DNA of 64,000 nt from Halisarca cf. caerulea. Lineage: Eukaryota; Porifera; Demospongiae; Chondrillida; Halisarcidae. A model generated the notes under the pieces. The model was not told the DNA's origin and ran no database searches. It saw nothing but the letters and a program-made list of their open reading frames with translations. Position 1 is the first letter of the stretch. Every line of letters starts with the position of its first letter. The DNA is taken from positions 128,601 through 192,600 of the forward strand of contig CAUJGJ010000149.1 in NCBI GenBank assembly GCA_963170055.1, given 5' to 3'. This document shows, in pieces, positions 39,501-55,457 of the stretch. The position numbers were made by a program, and so were the translations under genes.

Positions 39501-42500
39501 GTGTTGTCCACCGCAATACACCCTCCCCCACCTCACCCCCAGCAGTGAGTACGGCAAACAATAGAGCAAGGTGGTGTGCATGCGGCAAAGAGGTGTGTTG
39601 CTGGACTGTGATCCAGCGATGTGCTATCATTGTGCATGAGACGTGTGCGGCAGTCAACATCAGAGGACAGTGCACATGACGTGACAGCATGCATGATTGA
39701 GGTTGGGAGACTGTGATGACCTGCAATGTCCAAGTAAGAACAATGCGAGTCAGAAGGGTCCCAAAAGTCCTAATCCGTACAGCTGAGTACCAGCCTAGTC
39801 ACTGGTGAAATGTGATTGTCTGATGTAGCAAACCTTTGTGGCAATCACAGTAGTATGAAGAAGCCTTTCAGTTAATGTAATGTGGAGACATGTCAGAAAC
39901 AGTTTTAATTGATGAAAAGTAATTAATATCCATTATAAAAGGCCATGTGTCAGTACATGCATGTGAATATCTCATATGTATACATTAGCTATAATTACAT
40001 ACACCTGTATGGTTATAACTGTCAGTGTCTGCACGTACAGTACGTACTGTATATGCAGAAAACGCACATTGCAACCATCATGGCATGTACACATATTTTG
40101 GGCTGTGTACAGTTGTAGGTTAATTTCTGAATGCAACAATTTTCTCAACTTCTATGTATTCTACATGTTATACATTATATGTCTTTGCTAATAAATTATG
40201 TATAGGTGCGTTTTCATGTCCTGGAGGCAAGGAGGCTACCTGGGGTTAACCTGAAGCCAGTTGTGAAGGTGGTTGTAGGAAATGTCAACCAACAGACAAA
40301 ACCCCAATCAGGGTCTGGAAACCCTTATTGGAATGAAGTATGTGGACGTGCTTGCAGTGATCAATACCCTGCATGTGTACATTATACAAGAATGCATTGC
40401 ACAACAATCAGGTAACTTCAGAGTGTAGTTCTGTACCATTTTGTATTTTTTGCAGACAATGGTATTCAACTTCTTGGAGAAACCTCAAGAAATGTTCGAG
40501 AAGATTATTGATGTTCGAGTATGTCACTACTGTATAATATGACTTATAATCATTATTATTAGTATTCTTTATGTGTTCTATTGTGATGTAATGGTATTTT
40601 GTTGTCTCTTTCAAAGATTTATAACTCAAAGGGCCTTTTTAAGGATGCACTGATTGGATCCTTCAAGGTGAATACATTCACCATGCTGATTTGTACGTAC
40701 ATTGCTATTAGTTTTTTTTCTTTCTTCTGTCCACATAGTTTGATGCTGGACTGGTGTATGATGAACCAATGCATTCCATTATTCACAAGTGGTTGCTGAT
40801 GACCGATCCCAATGATCCATCATCAGAGGCAAAGGTATAGGATACACACTTTAACCATATTGACCTTTTCATCCTGATGTCAATGGGAAATCTTCTTTTA
40901 GGGTTATCTGAAGATTAGTGTTGTCCTCCTTGGACCAGGTGATGAGCCAATGGTAATACTGTATTATATGCACTATAAATTATGATGATGAGGCAATGTG
41001 TCAATGCAATGTGTCAATGCAATGAAATTTTACTTTTAGCCTTCCCCCTCACAAATGGACGATGAAAATGTGGACATAGAAGCGTCAGTATGATTGCACA
41101 TTGCATGCATACGTGTTGTGAATTATATAAACTTTCTCAACACTGTAGTAATCTTCTGAGGCCATCAGGTGTGCGCCTCCAGGCATCTACCATCTCGGTG
41201 AAGATATACCAAGCAGAGGACCTGCCTCAAAGTAATGGATATTGCCAATTAGTAATTTTTATAACTCTCTGCATATAATATGGGAATATTCAAAATGAGA
41301 TCATTCCATGGGCATACATATGTGCATACTGTATGTGATCGTGTATGTGGGTACTACCCCAGTAGCATGTGCACTAGCTATACTCCCACTTATGGTAAAT
41401 ATATGGTATCAGTATATACGTACATAAACAATATATAGAACCCCCTTTGCTGGAATACATATTCTGTATCTATACTTGTGAGTGGTTACTCATACTTGCT
41501 ATTTGTCATCTTTCCTATAGTGGATTCAGACATGTTCCAGAAGCTTGGATCATTGTTTGGCAGTGGTGGCAAGAAGGAACAAGTGGACCCTTATTGTACA
41601 ATTAGCTTTGCAGGGCACAGTGAAAAGACTCCTACACTGATGTCTACCATGAACCCAGTTTGGAACACTGCCATAAACCTTGGTGTGAGGGTACGTAAGT
41701 TCTTTTTTTAGCTTTTTGCATTAATATTTGTCTATACACGTGAGAACTCTTGGAGCTACGTGAGGCTACAATTCTGTTGAGGTATTTACTGTATGAAAGC
41801 TACACATGTCACTAGCAGTGAGTGTGTACCAAGCAAACGTCTTATAGAATCTGCATGTCAATTGTCTTCTGCCTTGCATTTTTAAGATATTTACATTAGT
41901 GACTTATGTATGCATGTAAGCACAGAGTGGAATTTCCGAATAAAGGACACTTTGGGACAGCCTTTTTGTCCTTTGTAAAGAGATTGTCTGCTTTGGGGGA
42001 TTAATAATGTATTGGTACTATAGGAAGGAAATACATTGGGGGACCTCAAGCTGTGTCCTTTGTAGAGAGATTGTCCTTATTTCAGAGCATCCACTATCGG
42101 AGATTCCACTGTATACTCAAAAATGTACTACAAATGAACCTTTCCATTAGTCATTTGTATACACTACACTCACACATGTGCTCACAACACATGGCTCCAT
42201 TGTATCTAGACACCGAAAACATAGATTTACTGTGCACAGCTCTGAAAATCATGTGTATACAATGTGCAGTATAAGCTAGAGCACATGAGTGCACATGCAC
42301 TTACACAGCAATAATATCATCCACCATACATAAGGTGTATGTACGTACTGTACATACAGTACGGATCATGGAAAAGTGAACGATTTTAACTTTTCACCTT
42401 TAGCTCTTTTCGGGTAAAAGTTAACGGAATAGCACTAAAAGTTAACTGTTAACTGTTAGCCACTAACTCCTTGTGATAAGCTTGCTATGACATTCTGTCT

Positions 42501-45500
42501 CATACGTCATTAACTACGTCACAAATATGTGTTACGTATCAGGTAGAATTTAACTATTAACGGTTAACCGTTAACTTTTAACTGGTAGCTGTTTCCAGCG
42601 AAAAGTTAACCGAAAAGCGTTAACTTTTAACTGGTTAACATTTACTTTTCTATGATCCGTATTGTAGGATGCCATTTGGAAGAAGACCTCGAAGTACTTA
42701 AAACTACACAGACTGTCCTTGCTACTGAGATTAATGCAGACATGCATGTACTACATACAGTATAATGAAGATGTTACCAAAAAAGGAAATGTTCTTTCAA
42801 AGAAAGTGGGGTTACTATTACTTTTCCAATATGTCAACACTTATGTCTACAATGTACAAACATATAGCAGTCAGCTGTACATGTGTGTTACTGAATGATT
42901 GCTTGCGTAATACACTTTGCCTGTGTATTATGTATAATACATTATGTGCAAGGATTCACCACTAATGTAGCGTTTCCCATTGCCATCAGATGCCTTCAAT
43001 GTGTAACAAGTTAAGAATCGTTGTCAAGGATTAGTAAGTACAATCTAATTTACATCTTGCAGCCTCAATGAAAGCATACCTTCATATAATATCACCCCAA
43101 TTTACTCAGCGATAAATTAAGCAAAGACGATTTCATTGGTACTGCAGTAATTTCAATGTCGGACATATCAGCTCCTGGAGAAAATGGTGAGTATGGAGAA
43201 ATACTTCTCATGCAAGCTCTTGCCCCTTATGCAGCATCTCAAGCACCCTTAGTGAGTTCTTTGCATTTGCCTGCAGGTTTCATACCTACATTTGGTCCAT
43301 CTTTCATAAACATGTATGGGTCACCACGAGAAATGACTGGTTTGTTCAATAAATACGAGTATCTAGACAAAGGAAAGGTTTGTTAGTGCAAACAGACAAT
43401 TGGTTCAATGACAGAATGTATTCTGTGATCAGATGCATTTTAGTTTTGTTTTTGTGTGTACTGTACTGCCATTGTTGTTTGTTGCAGATTTTACAGTGAG
43501 TACTTTTGACACTACATATTATGCTCTCACTTACTAGGCTGAAGGTGCAGCGTATCGTGGACGAATGCTTGTTGAACTCTCTGTAGACCTTGGAAACTTA
43601 CCTACAACTGTCATTGAAGACATTCCTCAAGCTGATAGGGATAGAATTGCTGTTAGCTTTTGTAAATGTGGAAAAAAACATAATTCCCAGCTAGGGGCCG
43701 GTGCCCCTGCATGTTGTATACTGTGTCCCACTTGAGGTTCTACTTACTCAGCAGTGCAGTTCATGCCTACCCTTCCAGTAGATGATGTAAAAATGTATGG
43801 TGTGTTGTTGTAGAGACCCAACTTACGGTATGAGTAATAGTAAATTGTCATCATAAGCCAATTGTGTACTGTCCACCATCTGGTCATATACAGTATGTCA
43901 TGAGGTTGTGTGTTGCATGTGTATGGTATACGTGCAATATCATAATTATGTAACATGAGCAGTTCATGAGGTTGAATTGTACAGGTTGTATTTCTATTAT
44001 ACATAATCTACTTTTCTATGTATTTTGTATAATATCAACAATACACATTTTGTATTATTGCAGCCCTATATGAGGAGACTGGACTATAAGCTGTATGCTG
44101 CTTTTATGCATGCAACTATGATTGACCCTGCAAATAAGTCTGTGGAATTTGAAGTCAGTATCGGTGAGTTTGCTATGCAGTGCATGTACGTGCAGCTGAA
44201 TAGATGTGCATTGGACATACAATACGTATGGTAATGTGTAGTTTGTAATGTGTGCATGCAATTGTGTAGTATACCATGTTAGCATACATGTATTGTGTAT
44301 GCAGGTAACTACGGAAATAAACTGGATAGTTTCTTTCCCGCCACTTCATCAAGCACCAAGCCTGTTATTCCTCTCAGTGATGGCATGTACTACCACTATG
44401 TGCCATGGTTTGACTACAAACCCTGTGTAGTGGTAGAAAGTCAATGGGAAGACAATGCATACCGAATCAGTACTGTCAACATCATATTGAATATATACAA
44501 AAAACTGAAAGATGGTTTGGATATCTGCAAACGTATTATAGCACAAAAAGTATATGATGTAGCTGAACTGTCATTAAAGATTGCTGAAGTTATTGATGAT
44601 GTTTCAGTATATTTGCAGTAAGTGCTTCTCAATACCAGCAGGGTGTATAGCCATTTGCTATTTGATGTTCCTTTTGTGAACTGATTTCTCACTACGCACA
44701 GGCAGACCTTTCCAAACCTTCCTGAACATGGTCTGACTCAGTTGGATGTTAACCTACGGAAAATTAGGGAAAACGAACGGGTGAGACATGTGTTGGATAA
44801 GTATACTGCAATTTTTAATATGCATATACATACAGTAACCTCTGTAATCTAATACCTCTGTAATTCGGCATTCTCCCTAATTTGACCATCTTATGAGGTA
44901 CAGTCAAAATACTATATTATGCTAAGAGTCGCTCCATAATTGGACAACCTCCATACAGTGATCTGACACATGCAATTTCCTGCCCACAGTGTGTCGGACT
45001 ATGGAAGTTCTACTGTACTCAAACACGTACATACGTACATTTACTGTATACTGTAGTACGTTATGTACTGTACATACGTATTATATCTTTAATTTTGCAG
45101 CACTATGTTTAGAAATCTCCTGGGGGAAGGGTAGAGTGTGCAAGCCATATATGGCCTGTATATAGGTAAAATACATAAACATTTTTTTTGTAAGATAACC
45201 TAGGGAAAGGGGGCAAAACTATAAAGTACATGCGTATACTGTTCATGTATAGTCTTAGGGTATAGTTTATTATCTGGTGATTCTGCTTATTTTGTACAGA
45301 AATCACTCCTAGCAGTAATATCCAACTTGACAGCTGGGAGTAAGGAATCTCCTTCAAGTGCAATTGAAGAGCTAGACAACGTGCTAAGTCGTTTGCAAAA
45401 AATGTCCAATGATGTAAGCTTCACATACTGTACTAAATGTTATAATTATGTATTGGGAAGCCTGAAAGTTGAAAGATAAACATCATCTAATATTATTCAT

Positions 45501-46628
45501 AAATATCTTTTACGAAATTCAGCCCCAAATTTCAGTGCCTGATGTGATTATTTGGATGCTGTCTGACAATACAAGAGTGGCATACGCACGTATTCCTGCA
45601 CACAAACTGATGTTTTCAGAAGATAGCATGTGTTGTGGAGAGCTATGTGGAAAGATTCAAACTATTATCTTGGAGGTTGGGTTGACTAAGATAGGAAATC
45701 CTGAAGCAACTTACTCACATACAGTATCTGCAACTCCTGCTTAGCCCCCGCTACCTGAAAATGAAGGCGCAACAAGGCATACCAGAGGGCATGCACAGAT
45801 CCGTGTGCTCCTTTGGTTGGGTTTGGAGAAGTATGCAAACAGATGGTTTGAAAATGTCTCAGAAGGCTCTGTAGCTGTCTTTGCTGAAACTGTAAGTGCA
45901 GTGATGTATGGGTAATATGGTATCAATGTACAGTACGCTATTTCATGTTGATGTATTCTTGTGCCTGCTGTTATAAGTAATTGATCAAGGGTGCCTTTGC
46001 AACTTTATGTAGTATGAAAATCAAGCTTGGTTTCTGGGTAACTGGGGGACTACTGGTCTTTTACGACCTAACTACAGTGATATGAAGGGAAAGGTGAGGA
46101 ATACTGAATACTACCAAGTTATCCTAAATATGATGGAGTTGTTCTTAGTCTACACAGTAAACTATATTTAGCTATCAATTGATGGAATGAAGCATAGCTA
46201 TGGGAGGTAGAAGCTACTTTGAGCAATATGGTAGTAGTTTTGTAGTGGTCCTGTCTACATACTTTGTCTACATACAGTACTTCTACTGTGCCCACAAAAC
46301 TCATGTTTTTAGATGTTACATAAGTCATTGCACATGATATTTCCAACTTGTACTGAAGACCTTTCACAGACACTGAAGTACAAAACGTTTTATTATCAAT
46401 TTCCCACTTCCTAATGTACACAGTACCAGTGTTCTATTTCCCACCCTACCTCCAGCTCTGCCTCACAATTGCCTCTCTTATTTTATTAGAGAAAACTTCC
46501 TCACCTTTCTTTTGAAACTCCTGATGGATGGGAATGGGAAGGAGACTGGTTTGTCAATCCTGATAAAAGGTAAACACATTCCAACACTAATCCACCTAAA
46601 TTACATATACGATATTACTTAGTAGGTA

Positions 46629-46662
<34 letters not shown>

Positions 46663-46672
46663 TGTGTGTGTG

Positions 46673-46747
<75 letters not shown>

Positions 46748-49700
46748 ATGTGTGTGTGTGTGTGTGTGTGTGTAGTATTCATGTACAGTACATGGACTAG
46801 CTCTTAAACATTATTGTAATTATGCATTAATTAGTGTACGTCTTCCATCTTTGGAAATACTTAACTTGATTTGGTTTACTTTCTTGAAACTATTTTAGTG
46901 CAGCTGACAAGACAGCCTCAAGTGGACATGTTTCTCAAGATGAAATTTTTGAATATCAATTTAGGGAACCATATTCAAGTTTTGACAAAAGCACTTCTTT
47001 GTGGAGAAATTGTGTAAGCACAATAATGGTCTTACTGTATGTACATTATTTGATGGCCATTACTGTCCAAGTTGCAATGCATATTATTATGTATCAGTTG
47101 CCAGGCTGTGTCTCCCTGTTCAGGAAAATGAAGAGCTTGGAGAAGGGATCACTAAGGAAACGTTTGACTTACCCAAGGGATGGGAATGGATATCGGAATG
47201 GTCTTATGATATTAATAGAGCTGTAAGTGAGCTTGGTTGGGAGTACACCAGTGATGCTGCAGATGGACCTTGGACTCCTATTGAGAAGGTCATGCATGTT
47301 TGTCGAAGGAGGAGGTGGGTTAGAACAAGGAAACTTGTTGAAGAACCAGAACCAGAAAAGGTAAGGTACCTGCATTCTTTTTAATCTCCAATGCAATATG
47401 TTTCTTCTAACACTATCACAGTACGTATTTTTTAGTATTAAAAGTGGCTGTGTTCACATCAATATACATGTAATTCTTTCCTTCTGGTGTTGAGATATAT
47501 AGTACATCATTTTCACAATATGTAATATTATTATTCATTCAGTACAAGTTTATAGTAGTTTTGTTCCCCTAGAGCACAACATTGACCCCTGAAGGCTGGG
47601 AATATGCCAAGTTACCACACATGACATATCAGCCCAATGACCATCCTCTCAACATGGCCAGAAGGAGAAGGTGGCATCGAAAGATGATTCAAGTCAAAGG
47701 TGGAAAAGTGCCCATATTCTACTTTCAATCCAAAGTCTGTTTTGCACCAATACATCTGGGTCAACTGGTAGCAACAGATCTGATATTGTTTTGCACTTTT
47801 CAAATTTATTCAGAAAGGCAAGAAGAAGAAAAGCAAGAAGAAGGAGAAGAAACAGGATGATAGCAGTAGTGATGAGGAGTGCACCCAAGCTCCTTGCATG
47901 TTCCTGATATACCCTGAAGATTACCATTACCAATATCAGCTTAGAGTACACTTGTACCAGGCGAGAGACTTGTATGCCAGTGATGAATCAGGTTTATCAG
48001 GTATGCGTGGTCTTGGAAGGTAGTGGCTGGGGATAAATGAATGAAATACGAACTGCATTGTACTGTAACCCTCTTTAGACAAAAGTCCTGCAAGTGACCA
48101 CTTTGAATTTCACCTTAGCAGAACTTAAATTTATACTAATTTCTCTCCTTGAGTTTAAGAAAAATTTCATGCACATTATAAGAGAGTGTAAAAAGAGAGT
48201 TCCACTGTATGTATGTAGCAAATTGTGTACTGTCTGGCATGTTTCCATTTGATGTGCTTATAGATCCCATAATATCACATTAAGTACGTGTTATGACAGT
48301 AGTTGGTTGAGGGTGTAAAGCAAAATGTGAAGGTAGCATTCCTTATATAGCTATGTACAAAAACTTATGTTATTGATGCTTCTATGCAATGTACATACAG
48401 TACATACCTGCCCTTGCTGTGTATGAATATACATAATGCACATATTTGGATGTGTGTTATCTTTAGACAGATAACGCATGCCACTACTTATTATTTGTTA
48501 TCTGTCCAAGGATAAAACGCATCCAAATCAATCTAGCATGCCAAAGAATTTCTACACCCATATACAACCATAGTGTACTGAGTGTGCAATCTGTACTATT
48601 TGCAGCCCTCATCATTGACAATAGATCGCATCTGTGTTGTTAGTGCTATTCAAAACCGAATAGACAAGCCCAACGGGAAGCATAAATTACTAGCACTTCA
48701 ATCAATTTTCCCAGTAACACTTGCATGGTAGAGACAGTGCTACAATAACATGCTGTGTCAAATGTCAGTGGTGATTGCAAACTGGTTATCATACGCACCA
48801 ACTATATGTACTTTGTTGAATTTCATCTAGTAAAACGTAATGATTATTGCTCGGCCTATTATATTGTAGTCCTGAGAAGTTGCTAATATCACTAAGCTAT
48901 AATATATTATACATGTATTTATGTATGTAACAATATTTGTGCCTTTCCAAAAATTGCCTTCAAAAGTTGTACGGTTATATCCAAGCTTGATACTGTATGT
49001 ATAACCTCTTCTGTACAGTACTATAATAACATTTGCAGTCTAGCAAAGATATAATTTAAATAATATTCTAATAAAATAAATTTCACATAAATTAGGTTCA
49101 AAATAAAATTGTAGCTTTAAGTTTATATGATGGCTAATATAAAAACCCGCTGAATTTAATGTAGTGTTGCATTGTGTGCAGTGTATGTACATATTGTACA
49201 TAATTACATAGCAACTTTTACGTACACGTGTATGATATGTACGCTATACATATTGCTGCTGTGTGTTATTGTATAATGCTGCTCTCCTGTTGGCAGATCC
49301 TTATGCTTATGTATCGTTTGGAAGATACTGTCAAAGATCTCAGATAATGCAGCAAACTGTTAGTCCCCTTTGGGATCAGACACTCATCTTTGACAACATA
49401 ACACTTTTTGGTAACCCAGCCACGATCCAGAGGTTTCCTCCCATTGTCATGCTGGAGTTCTTCGATAAAGATATTCTGGTAAGCTAGATGAGATGTTGTA
49501 TGTGTGTTTGTAGTTGATATGAATCTTAGTAAATTTGCAATGAGCAGAATTCCTATACTTATAGTCTGCATTCACAAATATCATTTGCAAAATGACTACA
49601 GGGAAAGGATGAATTTCTGGGGAAAACTTCTGGCACTCCATTGTTTAGTTTAGACCCCTCAGCTGAGGATTCTCCAGTACTTCAGTGGTATCCAATCACT

Positions 49701-52700
49701 AGATACAATAATTATGCTGGAGAGGTACTGGCAGCATTCGAACTGCATATTTTGGTGAGTGAAGTTGAATAAGTCAGATATACTATGTATGCTAAACACT
49801 GTACCACTCATGAAAACACCATATACACTGTACGTATACTGCACAGTATTAAAACCACCAAGTCAGAAGTCACTTGATTTGTCCCTACATGTTGAGATGA
49901 TACATGGAGAGAATTCTGCTTTCATGTCTCCTATATATGCTGCTAACCTATTACACATGTGTGCAGCAGCTACACATGCTATAAAGAAGGGATAGTGTGT
50001 ATGAACACTTTCAGTAACAACTGTGGTATACGTAGGTGGCTAAATGTAGAACACTTTGGTATAAAAGAATATTTTCCTGTTTGCCAGCGTGAAGACATGG
50101 CTATCCCACCACTTCCATCCAAAACAAAAGAAGGAAACTACAAAATCCCAACAGGAATCACACCCATTTTACAAAAGACCAGAATAGAAGTATGTGTATA
50201 TTATATGTATCAAACTACACATATTTGTATGTACGGTATGTCCTATGTTAGCAGTTGATGTACATACGTATCTGAATTGTTCTTGCTTTGCATCAAGGTT
50301 CTATGCTGGGGTGTACGTAACATGAAGAGGTACCAGCTTCTCCCGGTAAACAATCCCATTGTTGAGATCGAGTGTGCCGGTAACATAGTGCAAACGGATC
50401 CAATGAAAAATGCTAAGGAGAATCCAAATTTTCCAGATCCTGTAGTCACTATGGATGTGGTGTGTCCATTATCTGCACGTATTATTATATACATACACTA
50501 CACATTTGTATGCGAATGTACGTATCTATAGTAGATATGTACTGTATACTATAGTGTGGATAACACCAAATGTTGATATTCGCATGCCCTAGCTGCTTGT
50601 ATATCTGTGTGCATACTGTGCTTACACATGTACTATGCATGCAATGTTTTTGTAACAATATGCAGTTTATAAATGACATGTTATGCATATAACCAAGCAC
50701 TTTTCTATTTTAGAATATTCCAAAGGAAGCTATTTATGCCCCATCCCTGAACATTCGGGTTCTAGACAAACGTGCTTTTGGTCGCAAACCAACAGTTGGA
50801 GTCTTTTCTATAAATTCACTTGAAGACTACCACGTTGACCCTGTGAAAGAGTCTATAGCTATTGCAGCTGCAGCAACAGGTGGGTGTGGCATGTGGGTTC
50901 ATACATACTGTAGGATGGGTTTAATTGCTGGATTGAAATAAATGCTGATTGCTAACTAATTGCAAGAGTGCAAATATTAAAAACATATTATAACCAACTA
51001 TAGCCTGGCCTGTATGTAGTTATGTTAGGAAACACAATTATTAAAAATGCAATCTAGTGTGTATTCCTTTAAACGCAGCTGTTGCAATACGTAATTAATA
51101 CCCATCCTACGGTAGTATTCTGGTGATGTGTGGACTGTTTCTATGCAGTTTACAGTGTTGTCTGATTTCTTCATTGAATGTGGTACTTGTTGCTGGAGTC
51201 ACTTGTGCATGCATACCTGAATAAGCTTATCTGACCTATGGTAGACTATGGAATATCCTTCATTCTGTATATAGCCATGTCTAGTGCATCCACAAGAAGC
51301 TCAGTCTTTGTCCGTCAAGGAACAATCACCTCACGTGGTAGTACTGTATTGAAGGAGATAGACAAGGAGTCAGTTACGCTACAGATACCAGACAGTGAAT
51401 TGATTATGGGGGAAGATCCGGATGTGCAGAAGAATTCTGACTTTGACTGGTGGAGTAAATTCTATTCATCATTGGATGATGACCCACGTATGCAACAAGA
51501 GTACTTGGATGCTGGATATGATAAGTTAATGGTATGATAGCAGATGCATACACTCACAGTACTGAACATTGGAACTGACGTTGGTAATGACGCACGTACA
51601 TGTCCTTTCCATACTTCCATGTATGTAGGTTTATGAAAACCCACTGGAGAAGTTCTTTGATAACTTTGAGGACCTTGTGAGCACTTTTCCGCTTTTTCAT
51701 GGTAAAGGTGGCCATGGTAGTGAAGATGATTCTGCAGATACTGTTGGGAAGCTAAAAGTAATTGTTATGCTTTGGAATATCTGGTGATATACATATCAAG
51801 GGATTAACAACACCACACATACCGTACAAAAATAAGATGGTATCTTCGATCTACCATCGTTTATGGATATTTCCATTTTGACATACAGTACGTATCTATA
51901 CACAATATGCTTGTGCACATGTGATCAGTGTACATATGACAGACATTACACCTTGATCACTTACTGCTTTCTCAACACATGTACACATTTGCATGTACTG
52001 CACATACTGTACTTGGTGAGCTTTCATGCAATTCTGCATGTCCCGTGCAGTAAGTAAACATTGAATGGATTGCAATTGGCATCTTGCAGGGTTCTGTCAA
52101 GATTTGCCCTTTCTTTGTGGATGGTGCGGAACCACCTCACATTTTCGGTAACATTCCGTCATCCTCACCAGAAGAGTGTGTGATAAGAGTCTATGTGATC
52201 AGGGTATGTACATGTGTGGGTACTACAAATCTGAATACGTTTTATTCTGCAATTGATGGTGCCTTCTCATTCCAGGCTATGGGTCTACAGCCTCAGGATA
52301 TTGGTGGCAAGGTTAGTTCATCAGTTACAGAGCACATTCTATGCAAACTGTTTAGGACATCTGTCCTCATAATTGTGTATTCTCTGTAGTCTGATCCATA
52401 TATGAAGATTCAAATCGGAAAGACCTGCATTAAAGACAGTGACAACTACATTCCAAACTCCCTTGATCCTATATTTGGAAAGTATGTCAATATAATATGT
52501 ACTGTACATTCAATCTCTCCTTCCACCCTCCCTTGTTGAGATGCACATCTTCTTACTTGAAATGTGTACGTATATGTAAATATTATGTATGAACTGTATG
52601 TGTTATACAGGATGTTTGAATTAACAGCAACAATACCATTGGACCACATTTTGAAGGTCTCAGTGATGGACTATGACAGGCTGTCAGCTGATGATGTGAT

Positions 52701-55369
52701 TGGAGAAACAATGATTGATCTCGAGAACAGATATCTGTCACGCCATCGGGCAATTTGTGGTGTACCTCAATCATTTTCAAAGTATGGTCCAGCCACGCTA
52801 ATACGTATAATATTATGATACTAATATAATATTATGCGTGAATTGTATGTGTTATACAGTATGCAATGAAGCCTGTCTGAGACCACCTGCCTAGAAGGAC
52901 CACCTGTCCATAGAGGCTAGTGTAGGCTGGTCTAGGAATTGCTAAAGCAATACTATTACACCTTTATACACAAGGACCACCTGTCTGGAGAGACAACAAT
53001 TGTTGGTCTTTATAAGACAGGCTTCACTGTACGACAACATTGGTAATTGTGTGTAGCATATAGCACTACTGTGTGAAAGAATGATTATGTATACTATGCA
53101 TGTACGTATTACATGCACACAAAGTCTATCGCTGTGTCTGCATGCATGGTGTATGCCTATTGAAAAATCTGGTCTAGCTACTGTATTCACGATTGGATAA
53201 GGGGCAAGGTCTGTGTTGTGCAAGAGCTATTCTGAAGCTACAGTTATTCAGATGTGGCATATAATATCATGCAAGCTAAATTGTATTTCCACAGTCAGTT
53301 TTTAGAGGATCATGCATCGATTCTCTTATCCTTGCTAGACATGGTCTGAACAAATGGCGCGATGTACAGATGCCTACGGACATTTTAAAGGAGTTATGCA
53401 AACTAAAAAACTTTCCTGAGCCAAACTGGGTAGGAAATCAGGCTGTGGTAATTGGACGCAGGAGATTTGCATTGAAAGATTTTGGTATGCTTGTCATGAA
53501 CCAGGTATACTTAATTCTTTTTGAACCATCAATGTTATTCCCATTACACCAGAACCCAATGGTCCTCCTCGTGAAGATGTTGGTCCTGACAATGAGCGCT
53601 TAGCTTTGCACATTGTAAAGCAGTACGGCCTTGTTCCAGAGCATGTGGAGACAAGACCACTGTATTCTGACACACAACCAGGCATAGAGCAGGTGAACTT
53701 TAACTGCATGATATCTTGTACACTAGTATGTACAGTGGTAAATGCACAGATTATACGTTATTCCATTTTGACATACTGAAAGAGTTTGTGAGAGATGTGT
53801 ATTATGTATGGTATAATGTGGGCTATCATACGTACATGTGATATTCCATTGAAAGGAGTACATGTTCGTACACCTTCAAAGCTACTACTTCATAATACAT
53901 ACATGTATATTGAAAGTAGACATACAGTAGCACTATTATACTGATGTCTCATCAAATACATATCTCCCTGCTGCAATAGGGAAGGCTGCAGTTGTGGGTT
54001 GATATATTTCCAAAGTCCATAGGAGAACCTCCTCTAGCAGTAGACATATCGCCACGGAAACCCAAGAAGTACACCCTTAGAGTAATCATATGGAATACAG
54101 CTGATGTTCTTCTTGATGAGGTGTCTGTGGTTACTGGTGAGGCAATGAGTGACATCTACCTAAAGGGCTGGTTGCAAGGAGAGAATGAAACACAGAAAAC
54201 TGATGTGCACTATCGCTCAATGGATGGCACAGGAAACTTCAACTGGAGATTTGTATTTCCATTTGAATATATCCCTCAAGAAGGTGTTATGGTTCTGCGG
54301 AAGAAAGAACATTTCTTTAGCTTGGATGAGACTGAAATTCTGATTCCTCCAAAGATTACCCTGCAAGTCTGGGATAATGACATCTTCAATGCTGATGACT
54401 TCATAGGTGAGTTTTGCTTGCCCACATGTGCTAGTACATTAAACACTTAATTCACATTTATTTCTTGCATGTGCTTAATGATTAATAAATCCTTTAGGTA
54501 CACTTGACTTGAAGCTTGATCAAGTTCCGGTACCACAGAAGAGCGCAAAGAAGTGTGATTTGAGTATGCTTCCAGACAGCAACCCAGAGACACCCACAGC
54601 GAATTTGTTTAAGATGAAAAGGATGAACGGATGGTGGCCCATGTATTCAGATGAGCTTGGACAAGAGGGTAGAGAACTCACTGTTAGTTGATGCATACAC
54701 ATCTGCAAGAATCTAGCAATACAGTAGTCTCCTGTTAATTGCATACCCTCCAATCTATGCAGGCAAAATTATTCCATTATCTAGTATGTTCCTTCATCTA
54801 GAGCATAATATATACTTTCCTACTACTGTATATGCAGGAAGTGGTGACCACATGTACTGTATAGTCTTATACTTTCATACATACTGTATAGTATGAACAA
54901 TATACAGTAATTAATTGTATCCTCACTATTGTTTTACATAGGGCAAAGTGGAAATGGAACTTGAAATAGTGACAGAAGAAGAAGAACAAGAAAAGCCTGC
55001 AGGAAAGGGAAGAGAAGACCCCAACTCCAACCCTCACCTACCTGAACCAAAGTAACATTAAATGGCTGAAACTTTAATTATTTTATGGCTAAAATTATCT
55101 TTTGTTTTTCCTCAGTCGACCATCTACTTCTTTTCTGTGGTTCACTTCACCATGGAAGACATTCCAGCACATTATTTGGAAGCACTATAAATTCCACATC
55201 ATCGGAGCTATTGTTGCAGTCCTGGTTGTATTGATACTGGCTGTTTTCATCTATACATTGCCAGTTCGTTTTATACCTGTATTATACTGCATGCCTATAT
55301 GTGTTATGTTAACCACTCACCTATAGCTCATTCTGTGGCCACAAGCCACATGCATGCACACCACATGTG

Positions 55370-55457
<88 letters not shown>

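Larger units (their letters stand above)
38929..43377 (+). other. Ferlin C2B, FerI and C2C exons
   Basis: Exons 38929-38992, 40206-40337, 40456-40518, 40617-40667, 40739-40834, 40902-40952, 41040-41083, 41149-41231, 41521-41690, 42990-43033, 43110-43186, 43277-43377. C2B is recognised by [13 protein letters not shown] and NPYWNE; FerI by [10 protein letters not shown] through KWLLMTDP and [17 protein letters not shown]2C by [30 protein letters not shown] and [11 protein letters not shown]; the segment ends with [19 protein letters not shown], a ferlin hallmark. Introns 41691-42989 and 38993-40205 carry MITEs. Confidence 0.9.

Noticed and set aside
39496..39733. Overlapping minus-strand frames in ferlin intron 5
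   Set aside because: No recognisable motif, no splice-compatible ends and the interval lies wholly in a ferlin intron.
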